This document shows positions 29,773 to 38,358 of a stretch of 64,000 nt of DNA, in pieces; position 1 is the first letter of the stretch; each line of letters begins with the position of its first letter. The stretch is from Limisphaera sp. (GTDB lineage: Bacteria; Verrucomicrobiota; Verrucomicrobiia; Limisphaerales; Limisphaeraceae). Below the pieces are notes generated by a model. The model had not been told where the DNA came from, made no database searches, and saw nothing but the letters and a program-made list of their open reading frames with translations. The stretch spans positions 168,887 to 232,886 of the forward strand of contig JANWVC010000013.1 in assembly GCA_025057755.1 (NCBI GenBank), read 5' to 3'. The translations under genes and the position numbers were made by a program.

Positions 29773-30011
29773 ACCCCACCGGATAATCCAAGCTGACAGC
29801 AGGCGCAAAAAAAATGTATCGTGTCAAGGCGAGGGGTATGCCCAAGGCATGGCCGTTCGGCGCAATTGGCTTACCTTTGCCCGGTTTGGCAAAGCCGGGC
29901 TTGCCCATCGCCTTTCCAGTTCACTGACCTAGACCCGTTCCTGACGAGCCTGAGCGGCCGGTTCTGTCTGAAATGCCTCCAGGGCCCGCCAGCACGAATG
30001 CCCAATGCAGA

Positions 30012-30512
30012 TTATCCTCCCACCTGCAGGCGCGGGTCAGCATTCAGCATACGGGTGAGGTTTTCCCAATTGACCTCGTTCATCTCATTGAACGCGTGCA
30101 AATACACCGCGACCACTTCAGAAGGATACTTCCCCAGAAGCATCTCCACTGCTGCTTGCAGCTTGTCGTCCTCAACCTTGTCGGGCAGCGTCTCGACCAC
30201 CCCATCCTCGTGAGGAATCCCCAGCGAATTCAGAAAATCCACCAGCATCGCCTTGTGCTTTTTCAACAACCAGGCCCGCAATAACGCAGCCGCCGCCGAG
30301 TCCAGGGAGGGCCGGGTCAAGGTGTTCAAAATCGTAACATCCCGCTGGGCCCGGGGCTGCCGTAACAGATACACGGGCCGCAACCGCCGCGCCTCAGCCA
30401 CAGCAGCCAAGGTGGCCTTATAGGTCGCCTTGTCCTCTTCAAATGCAAAGTTCAGTATGTCTGCCGCCAGCCCTGGCGACATGAACCCAATCAATTCGTG
30501 TGACTTCAGCAT
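30012..30512 (-). CDS. Conserved-looking helical protein of unknown function, overlapping lpxI
   Basis: A 166-residue, probably cytoplasmic, all-alpha protein with no signal peptide. Visible blocks are SHELIGFMSPGLAADILNF near the N-terminus, a central ALLRAWLLKKHKAMLVDFLNSLGIPHEDG and a C-terminal VAVYLHAFNEMNEVNWENL. Its ATG overlaps the lpxI stop by 7 bases (ATGCTGA), so translation is coupled to lpxI. This may indicate a role with envelope lipid synthesis, but that is inference from position alone. Confidence 0.75.
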   Translation of the reverse strand: MLKSHELIGFMSPGLAADILNFAFEEDKATYKATLAAVAEARRLRPVYLLRQPRAQRDVTILNTLTRPSLDSAAAALLRAWLLKKHKAMLVDFLNSLGIPHEDGVVETLPDKVEDDKLQAAVEMLLGKYPSEVVAVYLHAFNEMNEVNWENLTRMLNADPRLQVGG

Positions 30513-31453
30513 GAACCTTCCACCCGCTCGAACGGTCTTCCGGATCGTTCCAGAGGTTCAGATGCCGGATCAACCGTCAGGAAACTGATCTTGTGCCGCC
30601 GGGCCAGCTCCCTGCAAGCCTCCTCTTCCAAAACAAGGCTCCGGCCCGCTTCAAAAGCAAACACCGCCACACCCGCTCGGGCACAAGTTTCCAGGGTGCC
30701 GGGCCCAACGCAGGGAATGTCAAACCGCATGTCATGCCCTTCCTTGGCCACCTTCACCGCCACGGCCCCGCCCTCAGGACCAGCCAGTTCCCCAGCTCGC
30801 AGCAAGCAGCGGTCCGTGCCCTCAAATGCTTCGACCGCCAGCACTGTTCCCTGTTTGACCACGACCATTTGCCCGATCTCTAATCGGGCGACTTCCCGAG
30901 CCATGCGGAAACCGAATGCAATGTCCGATCGTTGTTCCGGCGTGGGAGCCGGTCCAAGGCAGTAACCCGGTCCCTTCATCAACGGACGCAGCCAGGGCAC
31001 GGCTTCCATCACCTCGATGCCGTCCTTGCGCAGTTCTTCGATAACCGCACCAAAAATGGAATGTGCATTCCGCTCCTTCAGCCGCATCAACACCGTCAGC
31101 GCTCGTAGATCCGGACGCACTTCATACAATCGCTTGGGAGCAATCTGGCCGGCCATGACGCACCAACGCACGCCCCGGTCGCGCAAGGCCCGGATCATCC
31201 TTTCTAACTGCCCCACTCGGACCCAGACCAATTCATCTACCAAGTCGGCCAGGCCGGGTTCTGTTTCACCCTCGAAGCCCACGGCCACAAGCCGCTTCAC
31301 TCCGGCTGCCCGGGCCTGACGGGCCAGCATCAAGGGCAACGATCGATTGCCGGCAATCAAACCGAGGACTTCAATCCGGGGCGGCTCCGGTGTGCTTCCC
31401 ACCGCTCCACCTCCCGGCTGCGTCGGCTCCGAGCTTCCAACAACAGCGTTCAT
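30506..31453 (-). CDS. lpxI: UDP-2,3-diacylglucosamine pyrophosphatase, LpxI type (DUF1009)
   Basis: LpxI hydrolyses UDP-2,3-diacylglucosamine to lipid X in lipid A synthesis, replacing LpxH in many non-enteric Gram-negatives. The N-terminal VLGLIAGNRSLPLMLARQAR, the central WCVMAGQIAPKRLYEV and GPGYCLGPAPTPEQRSDIAFG, and the C-terminal GHDMRFDIPCVGPGTLETCARAG are characteristic. The open frame continues upstream to 31642, but those first 63 residues are the tail of a uracil phosphoribosyltransferase gene (a frameshifted pseudogene), not LpxI. The ATG at 31453 gives 315 residues and a short Gly/Pro-rich leader. lpxA and lpxB are not adjacent. The gene implies an LPS-bearing outer membrane. 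Confidence 0.9.
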   Translation of the reverse strand: MNAVVGSSEPTQPGGGAVGSTPEPPRIEVLGLIAGNRSLPLMLARQARAAGVKRLVAVGFEGETEPGLADLVDELVWVRVGQLERMIRALRDRGVRWCVMAGQIAPKRLYEVRPDLRALTVLMRLKERNAHSIFGAVIEELRKDGIEVMEAVPWLRPLMKGPGYCLGPAPTPEQRSDIAFGFRMAREVARLEIGQMVVVKQGTVLAVEAFEGTDRCLLRAGELAGPEGGAVAVKVAKEGHDMRFDIPCVGPGTLETCARAGVAVFAFEAGRSLVLEEEACRELARRHKISFLTVDPASEPLERSGRPFERVEGSC

Positions 31454-31491
31454 GCTGGCTAGCTTACATGCACCCAATTCAAGTTCCGAAC

Positions 31492-32089
31492 AATCGATCC
31501 CCTGCATCGCCCAAGCCTGGCAGGATGAAGCCCGGGGATTCAGCTGCCGATCCACGGCCGCCACAAACATCGGAACGCGTGGATACCGCTCACGCACGGC
31601 CCGAATACCTTCGGGCGCTGCCACCCAACGGATCAAGCGCAATCTTCAAGCCCCCGTCTGACGCAACCTATCCAAGGCTTTCAACGCTCTGCCGCCCGTG
31701 GCCACCATCGGATCCGTGACCAAGGACTCGTACGGTTCCACAGGCTCGGGGGACTTTCACGGTAAAATACTGCTGCAGGATGCCCTCTACGCGCCGCAGA
31801 TCCACGAAGCCCACCCTCGCATGCGAGGTCAATTGTAGAATTACCCTCCAAGCATGCCCAATCCGGTCCACAAGACCGGCACCAAGACAACGTCCCGCGC
31901 CAACCGTGGCCCCTAGGCGTTCTCAAAGTGTCTCCAACTCAGAAGCCTTCCCCCGAAACGAACGGCTCGCTGCGTACACCATCAGAGCAGATACCTCGCA
32001 AATAGCCCGCGAAACGCCTGCGGCGGAGTGCGTCGGTCGCGCAGCAACGTCAGATTATGGCGGATCAGAGGATGCCGAACGACAGTGAC
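31492..32089 (-). pseudogene. upp: Decayed uracil phosphoribosyltransferase
   Basis: Segments of UPRT appear in order on the minus strand in changing frames. First VTVVRHPLIRHNLTLLRD and FRGLFARYLL, then after stops LARDVVLVPVLWTGLGML, where the conserved R-A-G of the family has become W-T-G. Next come ARVGFVDLRR and YFTVKVP, then ESLVTDPMVATGGRALKAL (the PRPP-binding loop, DPMxATGG) ending in a TGA. The tail RLIRWVAAPEGIRAV and FVAAVDRQLNP is in the frame that runs into lpxI. At least three frame changes plus stops and a lost active-site Arg show true loss of function. Uracil salvage by this enzyme is therefore missing unless another copy exists. Confidence 0.88.
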
Positions 32090-32121
32090 GCAAGTCCCAA
32101 ATCCTCCCCGGATCGGACCAT

Positions 32122-33291
32122 TCAAGGAACCAAAGCCGGCGGCAGAAAATACAGTCGCCCCGCTTCCAGCCGAGGCAACTCCAAGCCCATATCCACCTTC
32201 ACAGTATGCGCACGCCGTTGCCCCATCAACGGGAACAGATCGGAGAAGGTAAGACGGCGTTGATACCGAACGTAGTTGGCCTTTTGCAATCCAGCCAACT
32301 TCAACGCGCGCGCTTTGGCTGTCTCAATGTTGCCCAACTCATCAACAAAACCCAGCCGATACGCCTCACTACCGGACAAAACCCGGCCATCGGCGAAATC
32401 TTGCCAATTCTGAACCAGCCGTCGCCCCTCCGGCTCGTTCGCTTCAGCTGCTGCGTTCCGCCCCTCCGCCACCACCTCTTTGAAGCGCGCAAACACTTCA
32501 TCAATCAACGCCTGCAACATTTGACGTTCCTCGGGCGGGATCTCCGCCGGGTCCCGCGAGCCACTGAGCATGTCCTTGAACCGACCACTTTTGTATGTGT
32601 AAGGGCGGATGCCGACCTTGTCCATGAGGCCACGATAATTCCAAGTGGACAATATTACCCCGATACTGCCGGTCAAAGTCATTTCATTGGCCACGATCCA
32701 CCGGCTGGCCACCGCCACATAATATCCACCCGAAGCAGCAACATTCTCGAGCAGCGCGACCACCGGCTTTTTGTGTTGCAGCTGGAACTCGCGAATCACC
32801 CGGTACAACTCGTCCGACGCCAACACTTCGCCCCCCGGAGAATTGATCCGGAGAATCAACGCTCGCACACGTGAATCTTCCCCGGCCCTTTTGAGTTGAG
32901 CTCGCACAAGATCCACTAGGTCAAATCCCACTGGATCCGCAAACTGACTAGTTAGAATCCCCTCCAAATCCACGACGGCAATTTTCGCACTGGCTTCGTG
33001 ATCCTCCAGCAGCAACTCCTCCAAACGCGGCCCAGCCGTGCGAACCGATCCCATGCTAACAGCTTCCACATGAAACAGACTCGAAACCAAGCTCAGGATC
33101 ATCCACACCCCAACGACGAGGACCAACATGACAAATACCAAGAGCCAAAAGCGACGCCTCCGGCCTCCACCCGAAGAGGCACAAGGTGCCGCCCGAATCA
33201 CTGGGGGAATTCCGCCTTCACTGCCGGATCCACTGGCAAACGGCGTGCCCCAAGAGCCCTCAACCGGTCGACCCGATGAGTCCCATGTCAT
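32122..33291 (-). CDS. sppA: Signal peptide peptidase SppA (36K type)
   Basis: A 389-residue membrane-anchored serine protease of the S49 family that degrades leftover signal peptides. A Gly/Ser-rich cytoplasmic tail is followed by a single transmembrane helix (about 48-70) and one ClpP-like domain. Catalytic features are visible: the N-terminal block VDLEGILTSQF, ILRINSPGGEV, the nucleophile Ser in NVAASGGYYVA, and the general-base Lys in YKSGRFKDM. As in other short SppA proteins there is one protease domain only, so the active form should be an oligomer. It is upstream of the dead upp gene. Confidence 0.95.
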   Translation of the reverse strand: MTWDSSGRPVEGSWGTPFASGSGSEGGIPPVIRAAPCASSGGGRRRRFWLLVFVMLVLVVGVWMILSLVSSLFHVEAVSMGSVRTAGPRLEELLLEDHEASAKIAVVDLEGILTSQFADPVGFDLVDLVRAQLKRAGEDSRVRALILRINSPGGEVLASDELYRVIREFQLQHKKPVVALLENVAASGGYYVAVASRWIVANEMTLTGSIGVILSTWNYRGLMDKVGIRPYTYKSGRFKDMLSGSRDPAEIPPEERQMLQALIDEVFARFKEVVAEGRNAAAEANEPEGRRLVQNWQDFADGRVLSGSEAYRLGFVDELGNIETAKARALKLAGLQKANYVRYQRRLTFSDLFPLMGQRRAHTVKVDMGLELPRLEAGRLYFLPPALVP

Positions 33292-34216
33292 GTCCCGACG
33301 CTAGCCAAATCAAGGCATGCCCGCAAGCAACGGACAACAAACATCCCTCTACCAGCCTCCTTGATACCCACGAGTGCCACCTTCAGGTGTCACCAGAAAT
33401 GGGGATAGCCAACAAACCTGCAAGACGTCAGTATTATTTTAGCTGCGGTGCTGAAGGCAGCTCGCGACCGTGTGCAACCAAGCGAAGACTTAACGAGCTG
33501 CTGCGCAGACTCCGAGTTGAGACAATTTTGGTGCTGAAAGGCTCTTCTCGAACGCGGGCTGGTCTTGGGTGTCCAGCCCGCATGCTTTTTCGAGACGATT
33601 TCTATGCCCGGATGTAAACAGGGTTAGAGGCGCGCGCAATCGCGCTGCCCAGGCAAAAGCCGCTTCCTGCCGTCCTTCGGAGGCAAAGTCTTCATGGAGC
33701 CGTTAATCCGGAGCCCATCAAGTCCTCATGTCCGAGTCACAGGTTGCTTTGAGACACCCATTGCTATGTTCGAACCTGTGACGTGAGCGTTCTTCAAATC
33801 CATCTCTGCTGGAAAACTCCGCTTCTCGCAAACTGATCCTGCCACGATGGATGGGGGGCAGGCCTATCGATCGAACGGCCCTGCATCCTAGCTGACCAAA
33901 GAAGCCCCCGTCGGGGCTGAAGTCCCCGTGCGACCTGGTAAACCGAGCCGGAAGTCTGCCCAAGGGGCACAAGCTTCACGTCCGCACTGTGCAAGCCAGA
34001 ACCGCAATCGCGGCTCTCGATCTCCCTTCCAGTCCATCCAGACGACCGTGCAGGCCTGATTCATGACCGGCTCATGAGGACCTCGCTTACTGAAATACAT
34101 GATTCTTCGCTTCAACCTGTGCCGCAGTTACATAGCGCTTGACATCCGTGAGGACGCCATTACCGTTTCCATGTAAGATCATCACATACTGCAAACATGA
34201 TTCATCGATTTCACTT
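33292..34216. other. Long intergenic region between sppA and the regulatory-like-domain protein
   Basis: About 925 bases. It contains one good terminator-like hairpin (33554-33590, listed separately) and a second, weaker GC hairpin at about 33903-33918 (AGCCCC-CGTC-GGGGCT). Several short minus-strand frames cover 33718-34115 but resemble no family I know. No promoter with good spacing was found before the plus-strand gene. Confidence 0.35.
33554..33590 (+). terminator. Orphan terminator-like hairpin
   Basis: GCGGGCTGG (33554-33562), a 10-base loop and CCAGCCCGC (33573-33581) form a perfect 9-bp GC-rich stem, followed four bases later by TTTTT (33586-33590) on the plus strand. No plus-strand gene ends nearby, so it may end an unrecognised small RNA or be left from a lost gene. 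Confidence 0.45.
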
Positions 34217-36055
34217 ATGAAAACCCCTCGTGCGAGCTGCGCGAAGCGTTTCCGGCTTTATGTCCGATGCATTGCTCTGCTCCTTGGTGCATTTGGCAGT
34301 GGAGTGCCCCCCAACCCGGTATCCGCTGCGGTTCAGTTTACCGTGAATCCTGCCAGCGCGCCGGGCAATTATGCGGGAGTGGTGGAAGTGACTGCCCAAG
34401 GGCTGCAGCCGGGCGAAACTGTTTTGTTACGCCGCTGGTTAGATGTGCAAGGCAACGGGGTCCTCGAGACGAATCAGGATCTGCTCGTGGTGGAACTTCG
34501 CATCACAGATAACATTGTGCCCGTGCTAGCCGGCGTCACGAACTGGAGCCGCCCTTTCGACCAGGATCCGGGAGCGGGAATCGTACGCGTCCTTTTGAAC
34601 TACTACACCCGTTACTTAGACCATGCAGTCGGGACGCATCTTTGGGAACTTTCCAGTCCGAACGGCAGATTTGCCCCCCTTTTCCGCACCCAAGTGTTCA
34701 CGATTGCTCCCATGTCCCAAGGCGTATCGGGGGTGGTCCGATCCGGGGGCAGTGCCGTGTCAGGTGCAATGGTTGTGGCTCTGGACGTTCTTCACGACGT
34801 CTCACTGGCCGGCTCGGCTTTGTGCGATGCGTTTGGTCGCTACGAGCTACGATTGCCGCCCGGTTTGTATATCCTCCTGGCCGCCAAGCCCGGCTGGGTG
34901 ACAGACATAGAGGCAGCTCCTTTGCTCCAGCTTGCCGAAGGACAAATGGCCTCCACGGATTTGGAGCTTTTAACCTCCACGCGCTGGTTGTCAGGCCGAT
35001 TGGTGAACGCCACAAATCCCGCCCTCGGATTGCCAGCGATTTTCCTGCAAGTGGATTCGGACTCAGGTCTGTTTGCGCCTGCCTGGACGGACAACAACGG
35101 CAACTTCACCGTGGCGGTTCGCAGCGGCAGGTGGCGGATCGAGCCTGCGCACGAAGATTTGGCCCTCCACGGCTTTCTTTTTGCAGAATCTCAGGAGGAG
35201 TACCTGACCAGCACCGGCCACGTCTCCGGTATCCAAATCAAGGCTCAACCCGCCAACGCCGCCTTTTTCGGGCGTGTCCTGGATACGCTCGGTCAGCCGG
35301 TGCCAGGCTTCCGGTTGCGGGTCAACGGTTTTACAGACGGCATCAGGTTTGATGGTCACGATCCGGTCACGGATGACCAGGGCCGGTATGTGGGGATGGC
35401 CGTCGGCGGAACATCAACGTGGTGGAACGTGGTGCCTGACTTCCAGCTCAATCCACTGCTTGCCAATCAGGTCGTCTCTGGACTGCGCTTCGAGCAGTCT
35501 TTTGGTCCCGGGCAGGCAGTGGCTGCGGATTTCCAGTTGGCGCGAGCAACAAACCGACTCGCCGGCCAGGTCCGGGATGTACAGGGACAGCCTGTGCCCG
35601 GGATCACAGTGATTCATCGGACCGTCCTCTCAGGACAGGCCTTTTACGGTTCCACAGTTACCGATCCAAACGGTCGGTACTTCACGTCCTTGGCCGGCCA
35701 ACAAAGTGAGGTGCATTTGCACTGCGATGACTTGCTGGATGCGGGCTTGAATTGCGCACCTTCCTCTTTAGTGAAGTTTCTGGACAGCGAGACAACCCTG
35801 GATTTTGTCGTCTTTCCCCAGCCAACGCCCGGCCTGAGCCATCCCATGCGAACAGGTCCCAACCAATTCCAATTCCGGGTTCACGGTATGCCGTTTACAA
35901 CCTACGAAGTGGAAGTGTCGTCAGATTTGCGCCAATGGCAGCGGTTAGGCACGGTCACGCCCAGTAGGGAAGGAGGACCATTTTACAGCCAGGCCGTCTT
36001 TACCGATTCTTCCGCAACAACAGGACCGCGCTTCTATCGGCTGCGGCGTAGGTAA
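34217..36055 (+). CDS. Secreted multi-domain protein with CarboxypepD_reg-like repeats
   Basis: A roughly 612-residue exported protein. The ATG at 34217 (MKTPRASC) gives a signal peptide with a basic start and hydrophobic core to about residue 37; the frame opens at 34139, but that adds 26 unlikely residues. Several beta-sandwich modules of the carboxypeptidase-regulatory-like/transthyretin type follow, recognisable by recurring patterns: VSGVVRSGGSAVSGAMVVA, GRVLDTLGQPVPGFRLRVNG and GQVRDVQGQPVPGITVIHR, each followed by a TDxxGRY segment. The last about 70 residues (YEVEVSSDLRQWQRLGTV ... GPRFYRLRRR) form the short domain common at the end of Verrucomicrobial secreted proteins. Probably an envelope or extracellular structural or binding protein; ligand unknown. 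Confidence 0.8.
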   Translation: MKTPRASCAKRFRLYVRCIALLLGAFGSGVPPNPVSAAVQFTVNPASAPGNYAGVVEVTAQGLQPGETVLLRRWLDVQGNGVLETNQDLLVVELRITDNIVPVLAGVTNWSRPFDQDPGAGIVRVLLNYYTRYLDHAVGTHLWELSSPNGRFAPLFRTQVFTIAPMSQGVSGVVRSGGSAVSGAMVVALDVLHDVSLAGSALCDAFGRYELRLPPGLYILLAAKPGWVTDIEAAPLLQLAEGQMASTDLELLTSTRWLSGRLVNATNPALGLPAIFLQVDSDSGLFAPAWTDNNGNFTVAVRSGRWRIEPAHEDLALHGFLFAESQEEYLTSTGHVSGIQIKAQPANAAFFGRVLDTLGQPVPGFRLRVNGFTDGIRFDGHDPVTDDQGRYVGMAVGGTSTWWNVVPDFQLNPLLANQVVSGLRFEQSFGPGQAVAADFQLARATNRLAGQVRDVQGQPVPGITVIHRTVLSGQAFYGSTVTDPNGRYFTSLAGQQSEVHLHCDDLLDAGLNCAPSSLVKFLDSETTLDFVVFPQPTPGLSHPMRTGPNQFQFRVHGMPFTTYEVEVSSDLRQWQRLGTVTPSREGGPFYSQAVFTDSSATTGPRFYRLRRR

Positions 36056-36134
36056 ACGATGGTTTTGCGCTAGACCTTCATCCGACCAATCGGAGGCAAA
36101 CCGGCAAGGGCGCGCTATCTCACGGAGGGCATGC

Positions 36135-36162
36135 TTGTTCCGGCCCTGTGCGATGTTAGAAT
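36135..36162 (+). promoter_or_regulatory. Promoter predicting a leaderless transcript for the Ser/Thr kinase
   Basis: TTGTTC (36135-36140), 16-base spacer, TAGAAT (36157-36162). Only six bases separate the -10 hexamer from the GTG at 36169, so transcription would start at or next to the start codon, giving a leaderless mRNA. There is no ribosome-binding site upstream of the GTG, which agrees with this. Confidence 0.45.
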
Positions 36163-36168
36163 GCATTT

Positions 36169-37179
36169 GTGAGCCAAACTTCGACCAAGCCGTTGAAGAT
36201 GGTCACCTGTTACGGTTGCCAAACCAAAGTGTTTATCCCGGGTGACCTTGAGCCACTGTCCACTGTACCCTGCTCCAAGTGTGGCCATCCCATCATGATG
36301 CCCATGATGCTCGAGCACTTCGAGCTGCGCAGCGTCATTGGCAAGGGCGGAATGGGCAAGGTGTATCGAGCTTATGACACCGTGTTGGAGCGTATGGTGG
36401 CGATCAAACTCATGCGACCCGAATTGGCAGAGGACCCAAAACAACTGGAAGCCTTTTACCGCGAAGCTCGTATCTGTGCTTCACTCAACCATACCAACAT
36501 TATTCATATTTACAGCTTCGGCAAACACGAGGGGCAACTCTACCTGGTGATGGAGTTGGCAGACCAAGGCAGCCTGGATTCAAGGATCGAGCAACACCAT
36601 CGCCTGCCTGAACTGCAAGTGCTCGACATTGGGATCAAGATTGCCTCTGCGTTGGACCTGATGCTCAAGCACAACCTGATCCATCGGGACCTCAAGCCAG
36701 GCAACATCTTGTTCAATGCGGACAACGAACCCAAACTGGTGGACTTTGGCTTGGCCCGGCGCGCTGATGCATCGGTCACCGATGAAGACGGCGCCTGGGG
36801 CACGCCTTACTACGTGGCCCCGGAGAAAGTCAAACGCGAATCCGAAACCTTTTTGTCCGACATGTACAGCCTCGGTGGGACCCTCTACCACGCCATTACT
36901 GGCCACGTGCCCTTCGAGGCCCCTACCGTGGAAGAACTGGTGGCAGCTCACGTCCACACGCCGCTAACCCCTCCTCATCTGGTTCTGCCCGAGATCACGC
37001 AGCCGACCAGCGATGCCATCAGCAAAATGATGGCCAAAAACCCCTCGGACCGGTTTCTCAGCTATGACGATCTGATCATGGCTCTAACCGCTGCACGCAG
37101 CCAGTTACTGGTCAAACAGTTTACTTCCAAGTCCGCCACGCAACCAATTAAGACCAAGACCAGCTGGTGGCGCCGCTGA
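36169..37179 (+). CDS. Ser/Thr protein kinase with N-terminal zinc ribbon
   Basis: A 336-residue Hanks-type kinase. The first 35 residues hold a zinc ribbon (CYGC ... CSKCG), then the kinase domain: GKGGMGKVYRA glycine loop, VAIK lysine, HRDLKPGN catalytic loop, DFGLA metal site, WGTPYYVAPE activation segment and DMYSLGGTLYHAITG. All catalytic residues are present, so it should be active. Unlike many bacterial kinases there is no transmembrane segment or PASTA/sensor domain after it, only a short basic tail, so it is probably cytoplasmic and may sense through the ribbon or a partner. The GTG start lies directly behind a -10 element. Confidence 0.93.
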   Translation: MSQTSTKPLKMVTCYGCQTKVFIPGDLEPLSTVPCSKCGHPIMMPMMLEHFELRSVIGKGGMGKVYRAYDTVLERMVAIKLMRPELAEDPKQLEAFYREARICASLNHTNIIHIYSFGKHEGQLYLVMELADQGSLDSRIEQHHRLPELQVLDIGIKIASALDLMLKHNLIHRDLKPGNILFNADNEPKLVDFGLARRADASVTDEDGAWGTPYYVAPEKVKRESETFLSDMYSLGGTLYHAITGHVPFEAPTVEELVAAHVHTPLTPPHLVLPEITQPTSDAISKMMAKNPSDRFLSYDDLIMALTAARSQLLVKQFTSKSATQPIKTKTSWWRR

Positions 37180-37328
37180 GGCCGTCCTGACCATCCCATC
37201 TGCCTCCCAATCCATTCAGGCTGAGCTATGGATCGCGTAGATCCGAGCCCCATATTGAGCGAATCCCAAGAGATTGATTCCGGCTCCTGTTGCGCCCTCT
37301 AAAAGAGCTGACTGTGCCTGCCCACTGC

Positions 37329-38129
37329 CTAGCAAGAAGGCGGCCGAGATGGCGGCGGGACCGGAGGTGGGACAGCCCGGGCGTCCAGAGCGGTTGGGAG
37401 AGGTTGCATCCGAGGGCGTCGCCGCATACCGTTTTGCAACCACAACCGCCACACCATGAAAAATGCTTCCCGAATGATGTGTCCACTCATTTTGGAATGA
37501 CCTTGCAGACGCTCGGTAAAGACAATGGGAATCTCGATCACTCTCAACCCTTGACGCCAGAGCTTGTGCGTCAGCTCAATTTGGAAGCTATATCCATTGG
37601 AACGCACCGCATCCAAGTCCAGCCCTTCCAAGGCATGGCGCCGAAAACACTTGTAACCGCTGGTGGGATCCGTAAAGGGCATCCCTGTGACCAACCGCAC
37701 GTACGTCGCCGCTGCTTTGCTCAACATCAGGCGACTCAACGGCCAATTCATGATTCGGATCCCCCCAATGTACCGGGATCCCAGAACTAAATCCGCCTCT
37801 GCAGCGGCTTCCAAAAAGCGGGGGATGTCGTCGGGATTATGCGAAAAATCCCCGTCCATTTCAAAAATATACTCATACCCCCGTGCCAGAGCCCATTTAA
37901 AGCCGGCAATGTAAGCGCGTCCCAGTCCAGCCTTTTCTTTCCGATGTAACACGTGGATCTCTGGATGTTGTGCCGCCAGGGCATCAGCCACCTGACCCGT
38001 GCCGTCTGGTGAGTTGTCGTCCACAACCAGCAGATCCACCTTGACGGGCAGAGCCAAGAGGCGTTCAGCGATGCGGGGCAAGTTTTCCCGCTCGTTATAC
38101 GTGGGTACGATGACCAGAGTTTGAGTCAT
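37329..38129 (-). CDS. Polyprenol-phosphate mannosyltransferase-type GT2 (DPM1-like)
   Basis: A 266-residue family GT2 enzyme of the dolichol/polyprenol-monophosphomannose synthase group, moving a sugar from a nucleotide donor onto a lipid phosphate at the inner face of the membrane. The opening VIVPTYNERENLPRI, DDNSPDGTG, FEMDGDFSHNP (metal-binding D-x-D-like) and LGSRYIGG are diagnostic, and the acceptor-side QIELTHKLWRQG is intact. There is no C-terminal GtrA membrane domain; the tail is short and Pro-rich. The product is the kind of donor used by GT-C enzymes such as the Agl23-like protein at 17.0-18.6 kb, which is a possible functional link (inference). Confidence 0.92.
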   Translation of the reverse strand: MTQTLVIVPTYNERENLPRIAERLLALPVKVDLLVVDDNSPDGTGQVADALAAQHPEIHVLHRKEKAGLGRAYIAGFKWALARGYEYIFEMDGDFSHNPDDIPRFLEAAAEADLVLGSRYIGGIRIMNWPLSRLMLSKAAATYVRLVTGMPFTDPTSGYKCFRRHALEGLDLDAVRSNGYSFQIELTHKLWRQGLRVIEIPIVFTERLQGHSKMSGHIIREAFFMVWRLWLQNGMRRRPRMQPLPTALDARAVPPPVPPPSRPPSC

Positions 38130-38358
38130 TCAGACGGCCCGATTCAGCCGCATTCAGTGGATAGCCCCATGCGTTCTCCGACACAAGGTTCGAATCAAAC
38201 CCAAAGCCTTCCCTCTTGGCATCGGCAGACGGGGCGGGGTCAATTCCGGCGGTATCCTTCCGGCGGCAGTTCCGGCGTCCTCGTCCAGGCTCCCGATGGC
38301 ATAACACTTGCCAAAGCGTCGCCACCCGGTACTTTGGCCCTCACTTGTGGAACTCGGC

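Noticed and set aside
31454..31642. N-terminal 63-residue extension of LpxI
   Set aside because: It encodes the C-terminus of a frameshifted uracil phosphoribosyltransferase (VAAPEGIRAV), not LpxI.
33718..34115. Overlapping short minus-strand frames in the sppA upstream gap
   Set aside because: No ribosome-binding sites, no similarity between frames that would suggest a pseudogene of a known family.
37216..37452. Minus-strand frame with GAGINLLGFAQYGARIYAI
   Set aside because: Looks domain-like but has no start context, continues into the shadow of the kinase gene and matches no family.
38180..38205. GGTTCGAATC tRNA T-arm-like sequence (also near 8720 and 28430)
   Set aside because: No acceptor, D-arm or anticodon stem can be built around any of them.
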